A DNA stretch of 34,657 bases from NCBI GenBank assembly GCA_030626085.1, contig DAOUPQ010000003.1, positions 1 through 34,657 on the forward strand. The letters are read 5' to 3'. The notes under the pieces are model-generated. The model saw only the letters and a program-made list of their open reading frames with translations, was not told the origin of the DNA and searched no databases. Origin of the DNA: Flavobacteriia bacterium (GTDB lineage: Bacteria; Bacteroidota; Bacteroidia; Flavobacteriales; Flavobacteriaceae). A program made the position numbers and the translations under genes. This document shows positions 17,280 to 27,579 of this stretch, piece by piece. Within the stretch, counting starts at the first letter, position 1, and every line of letters starts with the position of its first letter.

Positions 17280-18330
17280 CCATATTTGATATATTGAATT
17301 TTTTAATCACAATTTTTTTTGCTTTTTCACCATAGCTTATACGATCTTGTTCATTATTTAATAAACGCAATATCTTATTTTTCAATTCTTTAGGAGCTTT
17401 TTGATTTATTAAAAATCCTGAAACATTGTGTTCAATAATTTCTCCATTACCTCCTCCAAAAGTTGCAATTACAGGTTTAGATAATGCAGAAAACTCTAAT
17501 ATTGCATTTGAAATACCCTCTCCATGCTTCTCATTATTTGTAATTAAAACACCAATATCGCATATATTCATAATTGACTCAACTCTATCTTGTTTACCTA
17601 AAAAAAGAATATTACTTATATTTTTTTCTGGAACCATTTGTTCAAATTTGCTATAATCTCCAGAACCAATACATAAAAAAGTGATATTATTATTTTTCTC
17701 TAATATGAGATTTGCGGCTTCAATATATGTAGTATAGTCTTTCCTTTCATTAAAAGAAGCGACCATTCCTACAGCATATCTAGTTTTAATATTAAATCTT
17801 TGTCGTAATAAACTTTTATCTTCAAGATCTTTGATTCTATTAAAATCAAATCCATTATAAATTACTAAACTCTTATTTTTGGGAGCACTATAAGCATTTA
17901 ATCCAGCGTATGTATTAGCAATAATCACATCAGAAAATGGAAATGTAAGCGTATGTTCCAAAAAAGAATTTGAAACATTTAAAGGTGCATTTGTAATTTG
18001 ACTATTAATCATAGGTGTTTTTAAAAAAACCTTAGTTGGAATTGCATAAATAGCTACCAAATTACCCCAAACATGAATAATATCCGGTTTAAATTTACTA
18101 GCAATTTTATAAAATTTATAAAATAATCTAGGGTCCTTTTTTAAGCCTTTTCTTACTATATAATGTATATTAATATTAGTTGATAAGATATCTGTATAAT
18201 GAATTACTTCTTTTGTTAAAACCAGCTCCATTTCTAGATTCCCATCTTTAGAAAGACCTTTTATCAATTCTACCAAACGTCTCTCTTTACCTCCTGAACC
18301 CAAACTTTCAATAAAAAAAAGGACTTTCAT
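17239..18330 (-). CDS. Glycosyltransferase family 4 protein
   Basis: MKVLFFIESLGSGGKERRLVELIKGL, VIYNGFDFNRI, GMVASFNERKDYTTYIEAA, NAILEFSALSKPVIATFGGGNGEII. Confidence 0.9.
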   Translation of the reverse strand: MKVLFFIESLGSGGKERRLVELIKGLSKDGNLEMELVLTKEVIHYTDILSTNINIHYIVRKGLKKDPRLFYKFYKIASKFKPDIIHVWGNLVAIYAIPTKVFLKTPMINSQITNAPLNVSNSFLEHTLTFPFSDVIIANTYAGLNAYSAPKNKSLVIYNGFDFNRIKDLEDKSLLRQRFNIKTRYAVGMVASFNERKDYTTYIEAANLILEKNNNITFLCIGSGDYSKFEQMVPEKNISNILFLGKQDRVESIMNICDIGVLITNNEKHGEGISNAILEFSALSKPVIATFGGGNGEIIEHNVSGFLINQKAPKELKNKILRLLNNEQDRISYGEKAKKIVIKKFNISNMVDEFKTIYKRIEE

Positions 18331-18431
18331 ATCAGGTTATAAGATTATAAAAATATTTCATTGTAATTAATTTAATAATGTGCTTTATCTATTTTGAACT
18401 TTTTTAAAACAAACATTTGATAAAATAGATT

Positions 18432-19622
18432 TTATTTTTTATAATCATTAAAAAGAAAATCGGTTAGTTTTTCTTTATAAAGCATATAGTCAAAATATAT
18501 TTTTGCTGATTTAATAGCATTTTTAGATAAAATTGGTGCAATTTCATTATAATTATCAATTAATTGCATTATTCTTAAAGCAAAATCATCTGAATTTTCA
18601 GCATCAACTACAATAACATCTTTACCATCTTTTAAATATTTAAGATTATCACTAACGTCTGTTAGTAAAACTGGTGTGCCACTTACTATATATTCGGATA
18701 ATTTTGTAGAAAATCCATATTTATTTTGTAATGTTTCTCTTCTAGGTAAAACTAAGAGTTGCTGTTGTTTTAATATATCAACAATTTCATTTTGACGAAC
18801 CTTTCCATGATATATTACATTCTTCGTTATATTTTTTTGTTCCAATAATTCGTTTAATTCATTTAATTCATCATTTGAAACACTTCCATATAAATTCAAA
18901 ACAATATTATAATCTTTCTTTATAACTTTAGATAATGCATCAAAAAAGATATTAAAGTTTTCTTTTTTAATACTAATAGAACCTGCAAAACCAATGTTAA
19001 AAACTAATCCATCGTATTTCATCAAATAATTAGGATCAACATCCCTTAAGTCTGATAAAATAGGAATTAAAATAGATCTACTATTATACTTTGAATAATA
19101 CTTTTGAATATTTGTTGAAATACATATCAAACCATCATAATATTTTGCCAATCGTTCATTTAAACTATGCTTTAAATAATTAATTTTTATCTTTTCACTC
19201 AAAAAAGAAACCGAATATTTTCTTACTTCATTCACTTCATAAAAAACCCTTTTATCTTTGACTTTTTTTAAATAAAATAGAACTGCCATATCAAATGTTA
19301 CATATGATGAAGGATAAAGCAAAAATGACATATTATCGCTATCCTTTACTAAAGACAGTATACTTTTCAAAAAACCTATTATTCTTTTTTTGTGACTTTT
19401 ATAAGTATATTGATTATTTGCATTTACCGAACCATAATAATAAATATTTGAATTATTTTTATCTTTTTTTAAAATTGCTGTAGAATCATACTCCAAGAAA
19501 CTTGCAAAAATCACTTTAACACCGCTATTTGCTAGGGCATATGCATAATTCTTTGTTCTTGCAACTCCAGCAGAATCATTATCTTGAAATCTCATGACGC
19601 TAAGTATAACTAGAGTCTTCAT
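18432..19622 (-). CDS. Glycosyltransferase (GT4-like)
   Basis: NIGFAGSISIKKENFNIFFDAL, IYHGKVRQNEIVDILKQQQLLVLPRRETLQNKYGFSTKLSEYIVSGTPVLLTDV. Confidence 0.85.
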   Translation of the reverse strand: MKTLVILSVMRFQDNDSAGVARTKNYAYALANSGVKVIFASFLEYDSTAILKKDKNNSNIYYYGSVNANNQYTYKSHKKRIIGFLKSILSLVKDSDNMSFLLYPSSYVTFDMAVLFYLKKVKDKRVFYEVNEVRKYSVSFLSEKIKINYLKHSLNERLAKYYDGLICISTNIQKYYSKYNSRSILIPILSDLRDVDPNYLMKYDGLVFNIGFAGSISIKKENFNIFFDALSKVIKKDYNIVLNLYGSVSNDELNELNELLEQKNITKNVIYHGKVRQNEIVDILKQQQLLVLPRRETLQNKYGFSTKLSEYIVSGTPVLLTDVSDNLKYLKDGKDVIVVDAENSDDFALRIMQLIDNYNEIAPILSKNAIKSAKIYFDYMLYKEKLTDFLFNDYKK

Positions 19623-20176
19623 TATTTATCTATTTTAAAAAATCCTTTTTTTAAGAAATTTTTTTCTGAAGAAGAAAGTAATATCCTTTTTTTATCTTCT
19701 TTACTTAAGCCTTTAGTACCAAAATTATATTCATTTATTTTTTCAAGAAAATCAAATGTTTTCCCTATATATACTGCAGGATTTCCTGCTACAATAGAGC
19801 CTTTTGGGACACTTTTTGTTAAAACAGAACCAGCACCAATAATGCAATCATCTTCAATAGTAACACCAGGCATTATTTTCGCATCTTTTCCAATATAACA
19901 ATTATTCTTAATAATTATTTTGCCAAAATAATCTAGATTTGGATTTTTATTTCTAAATGGCCATGTACCACCATGAGTAAAAAAGTTTACTCCAGGCGCA
20001 ATTCTTACATTATTACCAATAGTTATGAGGTATGGTTCGCCACTAAAACTTTTAGTATCAATATAACAGCTTTTCCCAATATTAACTCCAATCCTTCTTG
20101 CATATTCTTCTGGAGAAAAAACTCTTTTAGCAAGCTTATCTGATATTATAAAATATTTTAATATATTTTTTATCAT
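19622..20176 (-). CDS. Acyltransferase with left-handed beta-helix (hexapeptide) fold
   Basis: IGNNVRIAPGVNFFTHGGTWPFR, IIIKNNCYIGKDAKIMPGVTIEDDCIIGAGSVLTKSVPKGSIVAGNPAVYIG. Confidence 0.88.
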   Translation of the reverse strand: MIKNILKYFIISDKLAKRVFSPEEYARRIGVNIGKSCYIDTKSFSGEPYLITIGNNVRIAPGVNFFTHGGTWPFRNKNPNLDYFGKIIIKNNCYIGKDAKIMPGVTIEDDCIIGAGSVLTKSVPKGSIVAGNPAVYIGKTFDFLEKINEYNFGTKGLSKEDKKRILLSSSEKNFLKKGFFKIDK

Positions 20177-20177
20177 T

Positions 20178-21068
20178 TTAATTAATTTTATTTGATATAT
20201 CTTTAGAAAATTCTTCAGCTCCTAATCTATTCATATGAAGCTGATCTCTAAAATAAATGGGCTTTTTGTATAGTTTTGGAAAATCTGAATAATTATAAAA
20301 ATCAATATTATGATTTTTAAAAATAGAATCCAGTTTATTAATTATTCTGTTATTTCTATCAAATTTTATAAAAGTAGGAGAAACTACACCAATTAATTTA
20401 ATATTATTCTTTTTACACAGGCTAATAATTTTATTCAAATAATCTATTTTCGTTTTGTCAATTTTTTCACTTTGCAAAAAAAATGGTATAAAATCATTAG
20501 GATTTACTTGATCCTGTAGAGGAATATATCCATTATTATTTTTTATGCTTTTCTGTAAATAATTTTTGATAAAATCATAACCTGTAGAGTTATAAATATA
20601 TAAATTTGAAATCAATTCTAAATTTGAAAATTTTGGATCTAACTTAATAATTTCTTTAAAAGATTGATATTTATTATAATAAGGTAAAAATAAGTTCAAT
20701 TTTGAATAAGATCTATTGTCAATAAGAATATTTGGAGATAAATCTAAAATTACAATATCTGGACTATTGTTTTTTATCCTTTCATTCAGAACTGCATATT
20801 CATAAAATAAACCATGCCCTCCCAACCCTGAATTATAACAAGAAATATTTAAATTTTTTGATAAAATATTTGGATCATAATGATGCATAGCTCTTGAACT
20901 ACCTAAAATTAAAACTTTTGAATCTGACTTTAAACCCTCATTTATTCGACCATATGTACCTGAAGATATATTAAAAAAATGCTTCTTTAAAAAATATCCT
21001 CCAGCAAAATCTACAAATACTATTAAACTAAAAAATAGTATAATATTTTTAATATTTGAATACATCAT
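20178..21068 (-). CDS. SGNH-like protein, probable periplasmic partner of the adjacent MBOAT acyltransferase
   Basis: N-terminal TM segment; VLILGSSRAMHHYDP and DQLHMNRLGAEEFSK resemble SGNH blocks; directly downstream of MBOAT with overlapping ends. Confidence 0.65.
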   Translation of the reverse strand: MMYSNIKNIILFFSLIVFVDFAGGYFLKKHFFNISSGTYGRINEGLKSDSKVLILGSSRAMHHYDPNILSKNLNISCYNSGLGGHGLFYEYAVLNERIKNNSPDIVILDLSPNILIDNRSYSKLNLFLPYYNKYQSFKEIIKLDPKFSNLELISNLYIYNSTGYDFIKNYLQKSIKNNNGYIPLQDQVNPNDFIPFFLQSEKIDKTKIDYLNKIISLCKKNNIKLIGVVSPTFIKFDRNNRIINKLDSIFKNHNIDFYNYSDFPKLYKKPIYFRDQLHMNRLGAEEFSKDISNKIN

Positions 21069-22477
21069 TAAAATTGAAAATAGATAAATTGCCCTCCATC
21101 AAAAACACCAATCATTAAAATTACACATATCAGTAATGAAAAATAAATTGCTGTTTTGTAATTTAGATTTGAATTCAAAAGAATTGAATCATTATTTTTT
21201 TCAATGATAAAATCAGTAATAAACAGGATTATTAATCCAATTAATCCGTAAAAAAACACTTTACTATCAACAAAAAGATCTGTACTTATATTTGCAATAT
21301 TCCTAACAATGTAAAAAGCTTCATTTAAATTATTAGCTCTAAAAAATATCCAAGCAAAATCTACTAATAAAAAAACAATAAATATTCTTATGATTCTTTC
21401 AAGAAATGACACCTTAGTCTTTCCAATTACTTGAAGTTTTAACATATTCTCAATCATAATATAAAGACCATGTAAAGCTCCCCAAATTATGAATGTCCAA
21501 CTAGCCCCATGCCACAATCCACTAACTAAAAAAGTCAAAAATAAGTTCATGTACCATCTAGGCTTTGTAACTCTACTACCCCCAATTGGAATATAAAAAT
21601 AATCTCTAAACCATGTCGATAATGAAATATGCCATCTGTGCCAAAAGTCACCTATTGAATTAGCAAAATAAGGTCTTTTAAAATTTGTCATCAATTTATA
21701 TCCCATAATCCTTGCTATTCCAATTGCTATGCTGGAATACCCTGCAAAATCACCAAATATTTGAAAAGCAAATAAAAAAGTCGCAACAATAAAAGTTGAA
21801 CCAGAATGTTGATATACATTATTATATACAGAATCTACATATAAAGCTAATCTATCAGCAATGACAAGTTTCATGAAATAACCCAAGATAACCCACTTCA
21901 TCCCAATAATAACATTACTAAGAGTTATTTTGTGTTCTACTCTAAACTGGGGTAATAATCGAGTACTTCTTTCAATTGGTCCGGCTACAAGTTGAGGGAA
22001 AAATGAAACATATAAAGCATAAATCCCAAAATGCCTTTCAGTTTTCATATTTCCTTTGTAAACATCTATTGAGTAACTTAATGTTTGAAATGTATAAAAA
22101 CTTATCCCAACAGGTAATAAAACCTTTAAATAAGGTATTTGCTGTTCTACGTTAAAAGAATTAAAAACGGAATTTAATGATGTTCCAAAAAAATTAAAAT
22201 ACTTATAGAAAAAAAGGACTCCCAGACTTACTACAATTGAAATAGTTAAATAAATCTTCTTAATACTATGAGATTTTGAACTTTCAATTTTAATAGCAGT
22301 ATAATATGAAATTACAGTGGTAAAAAGTATTAAAAATACATAATTCACATTCCAACTCATATAAAAATAATAACTTGAAATCAATAAAACGAACCATCTC
22401 CATTTAAATGGACTTAAATAATATAGTACTAATACTATTGAGAAAAAATATATAAACTGAATAGAATTAAATAACAT
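21068..22477 (-). CDS. MBOAT family O-acyltransferase (AlgI/DltB-like)
   Basis: YFSPFFPQLVAGPIERSTRLLPQF-type region, FWHRWHISLSTWFRDYFYIPIGGSR, LVSGLWHGASWTFIIWGALHG. Confidence 0.95.
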   Translation of the reverse strand: MLFNSIQFIYFFSIVLVLYYLSPFKWRWFVLLISSYYFYMSWNVNYVFLILFTTVISYYTAIKIESSKSHSIKKIYLTISIVVSLGVLFFYKYFNFFGTSLNSVFNSFNVEQQIPYLKVLLPVGISFYTFQTLSYSIDVYKGNMKTERHFGIYALYVSFFPQLVAGPIERSTRLLPQFRVEHKITLSNVIIGMKWVILGYFMKLVIADRLALYVDSVYNNVYQHSGSTFIVATFLFAFQIFGDFAGYSSIAIGIARIMGYKLMTNFKRPYFANSIGDFWHRWHISLSTWFRDYFYIPIGGSRVTKPRWYMNLFLTFLVSGLWHGASWTFIIWGALHGLYIMIENMLKLQVIGKTKVSFLERIIRIFIVFLLVDFAWIFFRANNLNEAFYIVRNIANISTDLFVDSKVFFYGLIGLIILFITDFIIEKNNDSILLNSNLNYKTAIYFSLLICVILMIGVFDGGQFIYFQF

Positions 22478-22625
22478 TAAAGAATGATGACAAAAGAATT
22501 GTAACTGAATTTATAAAATTGAACTTTTTTAATCTTTCTATTAAACAATTAAATCACTTTATAATGAATAAGGGTTAACAATTTTTTTATTTATATAATT
22601 CTTTACCCTAAATCTTTTGTGATTT

Positions 22626-23582
22626 TTACCTCTTCAATCTATAATAATCTATCATCCAATCAATGGTTTTCTTAACCCCTTCCTCAAGCGATATTGTTTC
22701 TTTATGATTCAACTCTTTAATCGATAGATCATTATTTAATTTTTTTATTTTTGTGGTAAGTACTTCTGCTTCTTTATATTCAATCAATTTTTGTGGAGCC
22801 TTGGTATATTTCCAAATAATATCAGCTAAAGTTTCAATATCATGAAATTCATTGCTACCTATATTATAAACCCTACCCGTTATAAAGTTTTCACTAATAT
22901 TTGCAACAGTTCTTACACAATCATCAATATAAGTACTAGATCGGAAATATCCTTTATATACTGTTATTGGCAAACCATGTAAAGCATGATAACAAAACTT
23001 GCAATTGACTGATCTATATGGGTGGTAAAATTCTCCTTGCCCATAAGTATTAAATAATCTTACTACAACGGTTTCAGTATCAAATAATTTTATAGAATTA
23101 CGTATTTGCATTTCGTTTGCCCATTTTGAAATGGCATAATCATTCATTTGTTTTATTTCAACAGTATCCATTACACTCTCTAACATTTCTTCATCGTAAT
23201 CACCATACACCTCAGAGCTGGAAAAATGCACTAATTTAAACTTATGATCCTCTTGCAAACGAATAATATTCTTTAATCCAATTAGATTAGATTTCCACAT
23301 TTGCTCAAAATAATCTTCACCATTCCATCTACCAAATTCAGCAGCACAGTTATAAACCAAATCAAAAGGTCCTGCTTCTTTGATTACCCTTTCAATTTGT
23401 CTATATTCTCCAATATCACATCTTGAATAAGTCCATTCTTCATTACTCATTCTTTGAATATACCCTACTTCTCCCGGATGGTGTTGGATATCAACACCAA
23501 AAACAGAATTTCCTCTTTCTGCTAATTCCTGTACTAATTTTTGACCTACTACTCCTTTAGACCCTGTTACTAAAATTCTCAT
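22626..23582 (-). CDS. NAD-dependent epimerase/dehydratase (extended SDR)
   Basis: MRILVTGSKGVVGQKL, FSSSEVYGD, YAISKWANE (YxxxK), VVRLFNTYGQGEFYHPYRSV, STYIDDCVR. Confidence 0.92.
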   Translation of the reverse strand: MRILVTGSKGVVGQKLVQELAERGNSVFGVDIQHHPGEVGYIQRMSNEEWTYSRCDIGEYRQIERVIKEAGPFDLVYNCAAEFGRWNGEDYFEQMWKSNLIGLKNIIRLQEDHKFKLVHFSSSEVYGDYDEEMLESVMDTVEIKQMNDYAISKWANEMQIRNSIKLFDTETVVVRLFNTYGQGEFYHPYRSVNCKFCYHALHGLPITVYKGYFRSSTYIDDCVRTVANISENFITGRVYNIGSNEFHDIETLADIIWKYTKAPQKLIEYKEAEVLTTKIKKLNNDLSIKELNHKETISLEEGVKKTIDWMIDYYRLKR

Positions 23583-23803
23583 TTTTTCTATTTTAAAAGT
23601 TAACTATATTTTAAACTAATGGTTTTTGTTTTATCATTAATTTTGGGCTATAAAATTTCTATTTTAAGTTTTGTTAATTGCATTAATGGGTTCCATTTTA
23701 TAAAAATTATCAGTAATTTAAATATTCATTTTTTTAATCAATTCACTAATTTCTAAAAGTATCTAGTAAAAAATGTATGAAACTAAAATCAAGCAATACT
23801 CAT

Positions 23804-24766
23804 TTAATCTTTGTATATATTAATCTCCTCTAATGATCTTGCCTGACAAACTATCTCTTCGATCCACTTTTGTCTTGTTTTAATATCATTTAAATTATTA
23901 CAAAAATAATTAATTTCCTCTACAAAATGATTGCAATGATCCATACTAAATTCTTTTACTTCACCTTGTTTTTCAAGCAATAGAGTAGAACGAAAGTCTG
24001 GAGGTAAAGAGAATGCTCGACTTAAACTAATTACTCCATCAGTTCCCCAGATAACATATTTATTTTGATACATATTGTTAAAACCGAAAACAAGGCTTGC
24101 TGTTTTTCCTTGTCCAAAATCAAGCATTACAGACCCTTTGATTTCAACTTCTTTATCTCCTTTTTCAATGGCAGAATGTACTGCAATAGGTTCTGTTTCA
24201 AAAAAATGTCTTGCTGCATGTATTGTATATGATCCAGCATCTAATATAGCCCCACCACCTAATTTATTATTATATCTGAAATCATTGTCTGCCAATGGAG
24301 GAAATCCAAACCAGGCCTGAAAATGAAATGGCTCACCAATTTCTCCACTTTCAATTAAATCCTTTACAAAATTATGTTGCGAATGAAACTGATACATAAA
24401 TCCTTCAAACAAAGCAACTCCATTTGATCTACATACTTGTACAATTTCATTGACTTCTTGCAAATTAATAGCTAAAGATTTCTCGCAAAGAATATTTTTT
24501 TTATGATTGGCCGATTCAATTATTATTTGTTTATGAGTGCCAATTGGAGATGAAATATAAACTGCGTCAAATTCAAAATTTACTAGTGCATCATTTAATG
24601 ATGTTGCAAAAGGTAAATTAAATTTACTTTGGATTTCTTTTCCTTTCTCTATATTTGGATCAATACAGACACTAATTGTAGTCTTACTACATTCCAAAAA
24701 AGCAGGAATTGTTGACTTCAAAGCAATATTTCCACAGCCAATCACGGCAAACTTCATTTTTTTCAA
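23804..24766 (-). CDS. Gfo/Idh/MocA oxidoreductase, resembling NDP-3,4-diketo-2,6-dideoxyhexose 3-ketoreductases
   Basis: AVIGCGNIALKSTIPAF, LCEKSLAINLQEV, GFMYQFHSQHNFVKDLIESGEIGEPFHFQAWFGFPPLADNDFRYNNKLGGGAILDAGSYTIHAAR. Confidence 0.85.
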   Translation of the reverse strand: MKKMKFAVIGCGNIALKSTIPAFLECSKTTISVCIDPNIEKGKEIQSKFNLPFATSLNDALVNFEFDAVYISSPIGTHKQIIIESANHKKNILCEKSLAINLQEVNEIVQVCRSNGVALFEGFMYQFHSQHNFVKDLIESGEIGEPFHFQAWFGFPPLADNDFRYNNKLGGGAILDAGSYTIHAARHFFETEPIAVHSAIEKGDKEVEIKGSVMLDFGQGKTASLVFGFNNMYQNKYVIWGTDGVISLSRAFSLPPDFRSTLLLEKQGEVKEFSMDHCNHFVEEINYFCNNLNDIKTRQKWIEEIVCQARSLEEINIYKD

Positions 24767-25905
24767 TTATATATTTTATTTAATACAGTATGCATGACAT
24801 CTATACAATATTCCAATCCTGTTTCGGCTAATTCAGTATAAAATGGTAAACGAAGAAGTCTTTTTGCAAGATCTTCAGTTATCGGTAAATCTTCGGGTTT
24901 ATACCCAAACTTCAATCCCATCGGTGAAGAGTGTAAAGGTAAGTAACCAATATATGCCGCAATATCATACTCTCGTAAAATGTTCATAAAACTAACTTTA
25001 TTTTCTTCAGTATCAAAAATAACCCAAAATGCGTGATGATTAATTTTTTGATAGCTCTTAGGGTGTAGGGTTTTAATTTTATCCTGCTCTACAAAGGGTT
25101 TAAATAACTCTATATAGGCCATTGTAATTAATTTTCGTTTCATTTTAGTTTCTTCTTCATTCTCAAGTTGAGCCAGCAACATAGCAGCAAGAATGTCTGA
25201 TAACAAATAACTTGACCCCTTGTCAACCCAACTATATTTATTTTTAACACCATTCAATACTAATCTCCTATCCGTTCCTTTTTCTTGCAAAAAATAAGCT
25301 CTTTCTTCCCATTCCGGGACATTAACAACAAGGGCTCCACCTTCTCCAGCATTATAATTTTTTGTTTCATGAAAACTAAATGCAGCTAAATGAGGTTGTG
25401 TACCGCAAGCTTTATTTCTGTTATAACTACCATAACTCTGAGCACAATCCTGCATTACAATAAGATTATATTTATTAGCAATTTGCATTATCTCATCCAT
25501 TTCACATGGAATTCCTGCATAATCAATAGGTAAAATCATTTTTGTTTTTTTGGTTATTAACCTTTCGATTTTATTAACATCTATATTCATAGAAGTAGGG
25601 TCTACATCACAAAAAATGGGTTTACCTCCAAATAAAACAATTGCATTTACTGTAGAACTAAAAGTATAAGAAGGCAAAATTACTTCATCACCTGGTCCTA
25701 TACCTGCCAAAACAGCACCCATTTCGAGGGATGCGGTACAAGAAGGAGAAAGATACACTTCACCAAATTCATATTTACTTTTCATTAAATTGATAACCTT
25801 CTGACCATAACTATAATTTCCACAATGTTTACCAGAATGCAAAGCATCTAGTATATACTTTTCTTCATTTCCGGTAAAATAAATTTTATTAAAAGGTATT
25901 TTCAT
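24763..25905 (-). CDS. rffA: dTDP-4-amino-4,6-dideoxyhexose transaminase-like (WecE/RffA-like, DegT/DnrJ/EryC1/StrS family)
   Basis: MKIPFNKIYFTGNEEKYI, LSPSCTASLEMGAVLAGIGPGDEVILPSYTFSSTVNAIVLFGGKPIFCDVDPTSMNID, FSFHETKNYNAGEGGALV, GSSYLLSDILAAMLLAQLE closely resemble E. coli WecE. Confidence 0.88.
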   Translation of the reverse strand: MKIPFNKIYFTGNEEKYILDALHSGKHCGNYSYGQKVINLMKSKYEFGEVYLSPSCTASLEMGAVLAGIGPGDEVILPSYTFSSTVNAIVLFGGKPIFCDVDPTSMNIDVNKIERLITKKTKMILPIDYAGIPCEMDEIMQIANKYNLIVMQDCAQSYGSYNRNKACGTQPHLAAFSFHETKNYNAGEGGALVVNVPEWEERAYFLQEKGTDRRLVLNGVKNKYSWVDKGSSYLLSDILAAMLLAQLENEEETKMKRKLITMAYIELFKPFVEQDKIKTLHPKSYQKINHHAFWVIFDTEENKVSFMNILREYDIAAYIGYLPLHSSPMGLKFGYKPEDLPITEDLAKRLLRLPFYTELAETGLEYCIDVMHTVLNKIYN

Positions 25906-25916
25906 TTTTTAACAAT

Positions 25917-27362
25917 TTAAATAAAGTTTATAGCAGATAGTAAACTTCGAGATTGAATATTTAAATAATTATTAAACTTAACAAAGGTGTGCAATTGACC
26001 TAATGTTATCCACATATAATTTTCCGGTACTTCAATTGAGAAAGAATCATCAACTTCAATTATCATATTTTTATTTTGTTCCCTAAAAAAACGACCTCCT
26101 TCTTCAGATTGAAGTGTGCTAAATCGAATTTGATTGGGTCTGGTGTTTAACACGTCTTTAAGAAAGGGTAAATCTTTGGAGTTTTGATAACTCCCCGTAA
26201 GACATTGAACAGTTGGTGCCATTTCAATAATATCAAAATTACCACATTCAAGTTTTGCCTGAACCAAAAAATGAAAAATACCATTTATTTTTTTTATAAT
26301 AAATACTATTAGCCCTTCTTGAAGTGGTTCAACTAAAGGTTGTGTCCATTTTTGCACTTCTCTATTTTCAATCTCAACTTGTGCAGCTATTACTTTAAAA
26401 TAATTATTATCTATATGATGAATTTCAGTCGAAGTTATATTCCAATCACTAATTTCAAAAATTGAAACAGGAGTAATTTCTAATTCATATTTAGATTTTA
26501 AAAAAGTTATCCAGTTAATTATCTCTTCAAACGTATTAAGAGGTGATACTTTATCAAAAACTGATAATAGCATTGAAGTTCCATAATCATTAATAAATAG
26601 GAAATTTTTCAACTCATCGGTTGCATTTATTGATGTTTGATCATCAGCAAAAGAAATACAAGAAATTACTGTTCTCGTATCCATATTAACTAGATTATCA
26701 TATAATATGAGCTTTTTTATTTGACCTAAACTTAACCAAATGAAATCATCATGAATTTGAATATCTTCTTCAAGAATAATAATAATATTTCTATTTCTTT
26801 TTCTTAAAAAACGCGCCCCTTGTTCTGACTGAAGCTGATCTAATACGACCTGATTTCTTGTGGCATTTTGAAAATATTCCAGATATAAAGGTTTTTTTCC
26901 TTTATGAATTTGTGAATAGTTACTTTTTGTTGCCTGAAGTGTTGGTGAAAGCTGCACATTATTTGTATTTCCAGGCTCAATTTTAGCCTGTAGCAAAAAA
27001 TATAAAATTCCATTAAATTCCTTAGTAATTATTCCTAGATACCCAATTTCCGGTTGATTGATGATTGGTTGTTGCCATTCATGTACATTTCCCCAATTTG
27101 TTTTAACATTTATTCCTTGAATAGTAAAAAAATGTCCGGAAACATGACCAAGTACGCCTTTATTTCGATCAAATTTCCATTTATCCATTTGGTCAAATTG
27201 TATTTTATTGACATTTACTTTTGTGGCATTATTGCGCTCAACCAGCCACTTTACTACTTCCAATGTAGAAATAAAAGGATTGGTTTCAGTTAATGCTGAT
27301 TTTAGAAATATATTATTACAGCTCATATTTGATTTACAATTCCATTTAAAAAAATCTTTCAA
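25917..27362 (-). CDS. NDP-hexose 2,3-dehydratase family protein
   Basis: LGHVSGHFFTIQGINVKTNWGNVHEWQQPIINQPEIGYLGIITKEFNGILYFLLQAKIEPGNTNNVQLSPTLQATKSNY...LQSEQGARFLRKRNRN; duplicated two-lobe architecture, second lobe QKWTQPLVEPLQEG..FLVQAKLECGNFDIIEMAPTVQC..LQSEEGGRFFREQNKN. Confidence 0.9.
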   Translation of the reverse strand: MKDFFKWNCKSNMSCNNIFLKSALTETNPFISTLEVVKWLVERNNATKVNVNKIQFDQMDKWKFDRNKGVLGHVSGHFFTIQGINVKTNWGNVHEWQQPIINQPEIGYLGIITKEFNGILYFLLQAKIEPGNTNNVQLSPTLQATKSNYSQIHKGKKPLYLEYFQNATRNQVVLDQLQSEQGARFLRKRNRNIIIILEEDIQIHDDFIWLSLGQIKKLILYDNLVNMDTRTVISCISFADDQTSINATDELKNFLFINDYGTSMLLSVFDKVSPLNTFEEIINWITFLKSKYELEITPVSIFEISDWNITSTEIHHIDNNYFKVIAAQVEIENREVQKWTQPLVEPLQEGLIVFIIKKINGIFHFLVQAKLECGNFDIIEMAPTVQCLTGSYQNSKDLPFLKDVLNTRPNQIRFSTLQSEEGGRFFREQNKNMIIEVDDSFSIEVPENYMWITLGQLHTFVKFNNYLNIQSRSLLSAINFI

Positions 27363-27579
27363 ATAATTAATTATTCTAATTGTTTCTTTCTTTAGTTAAA
27401 ATATAATACTTTACCGAAAATTCACTTTTCCCAAATAATTCCTATTTGATCAATAAATTTTTCGTCATTTATTCCTAACATACCACTTATTTAAAATTAT
27501 TCTTGACAAATTTCCAAAACATCACTAAATTTTATTCTTTGAAATATACATCAAGATATTAGTAATTTTATTTATTATT

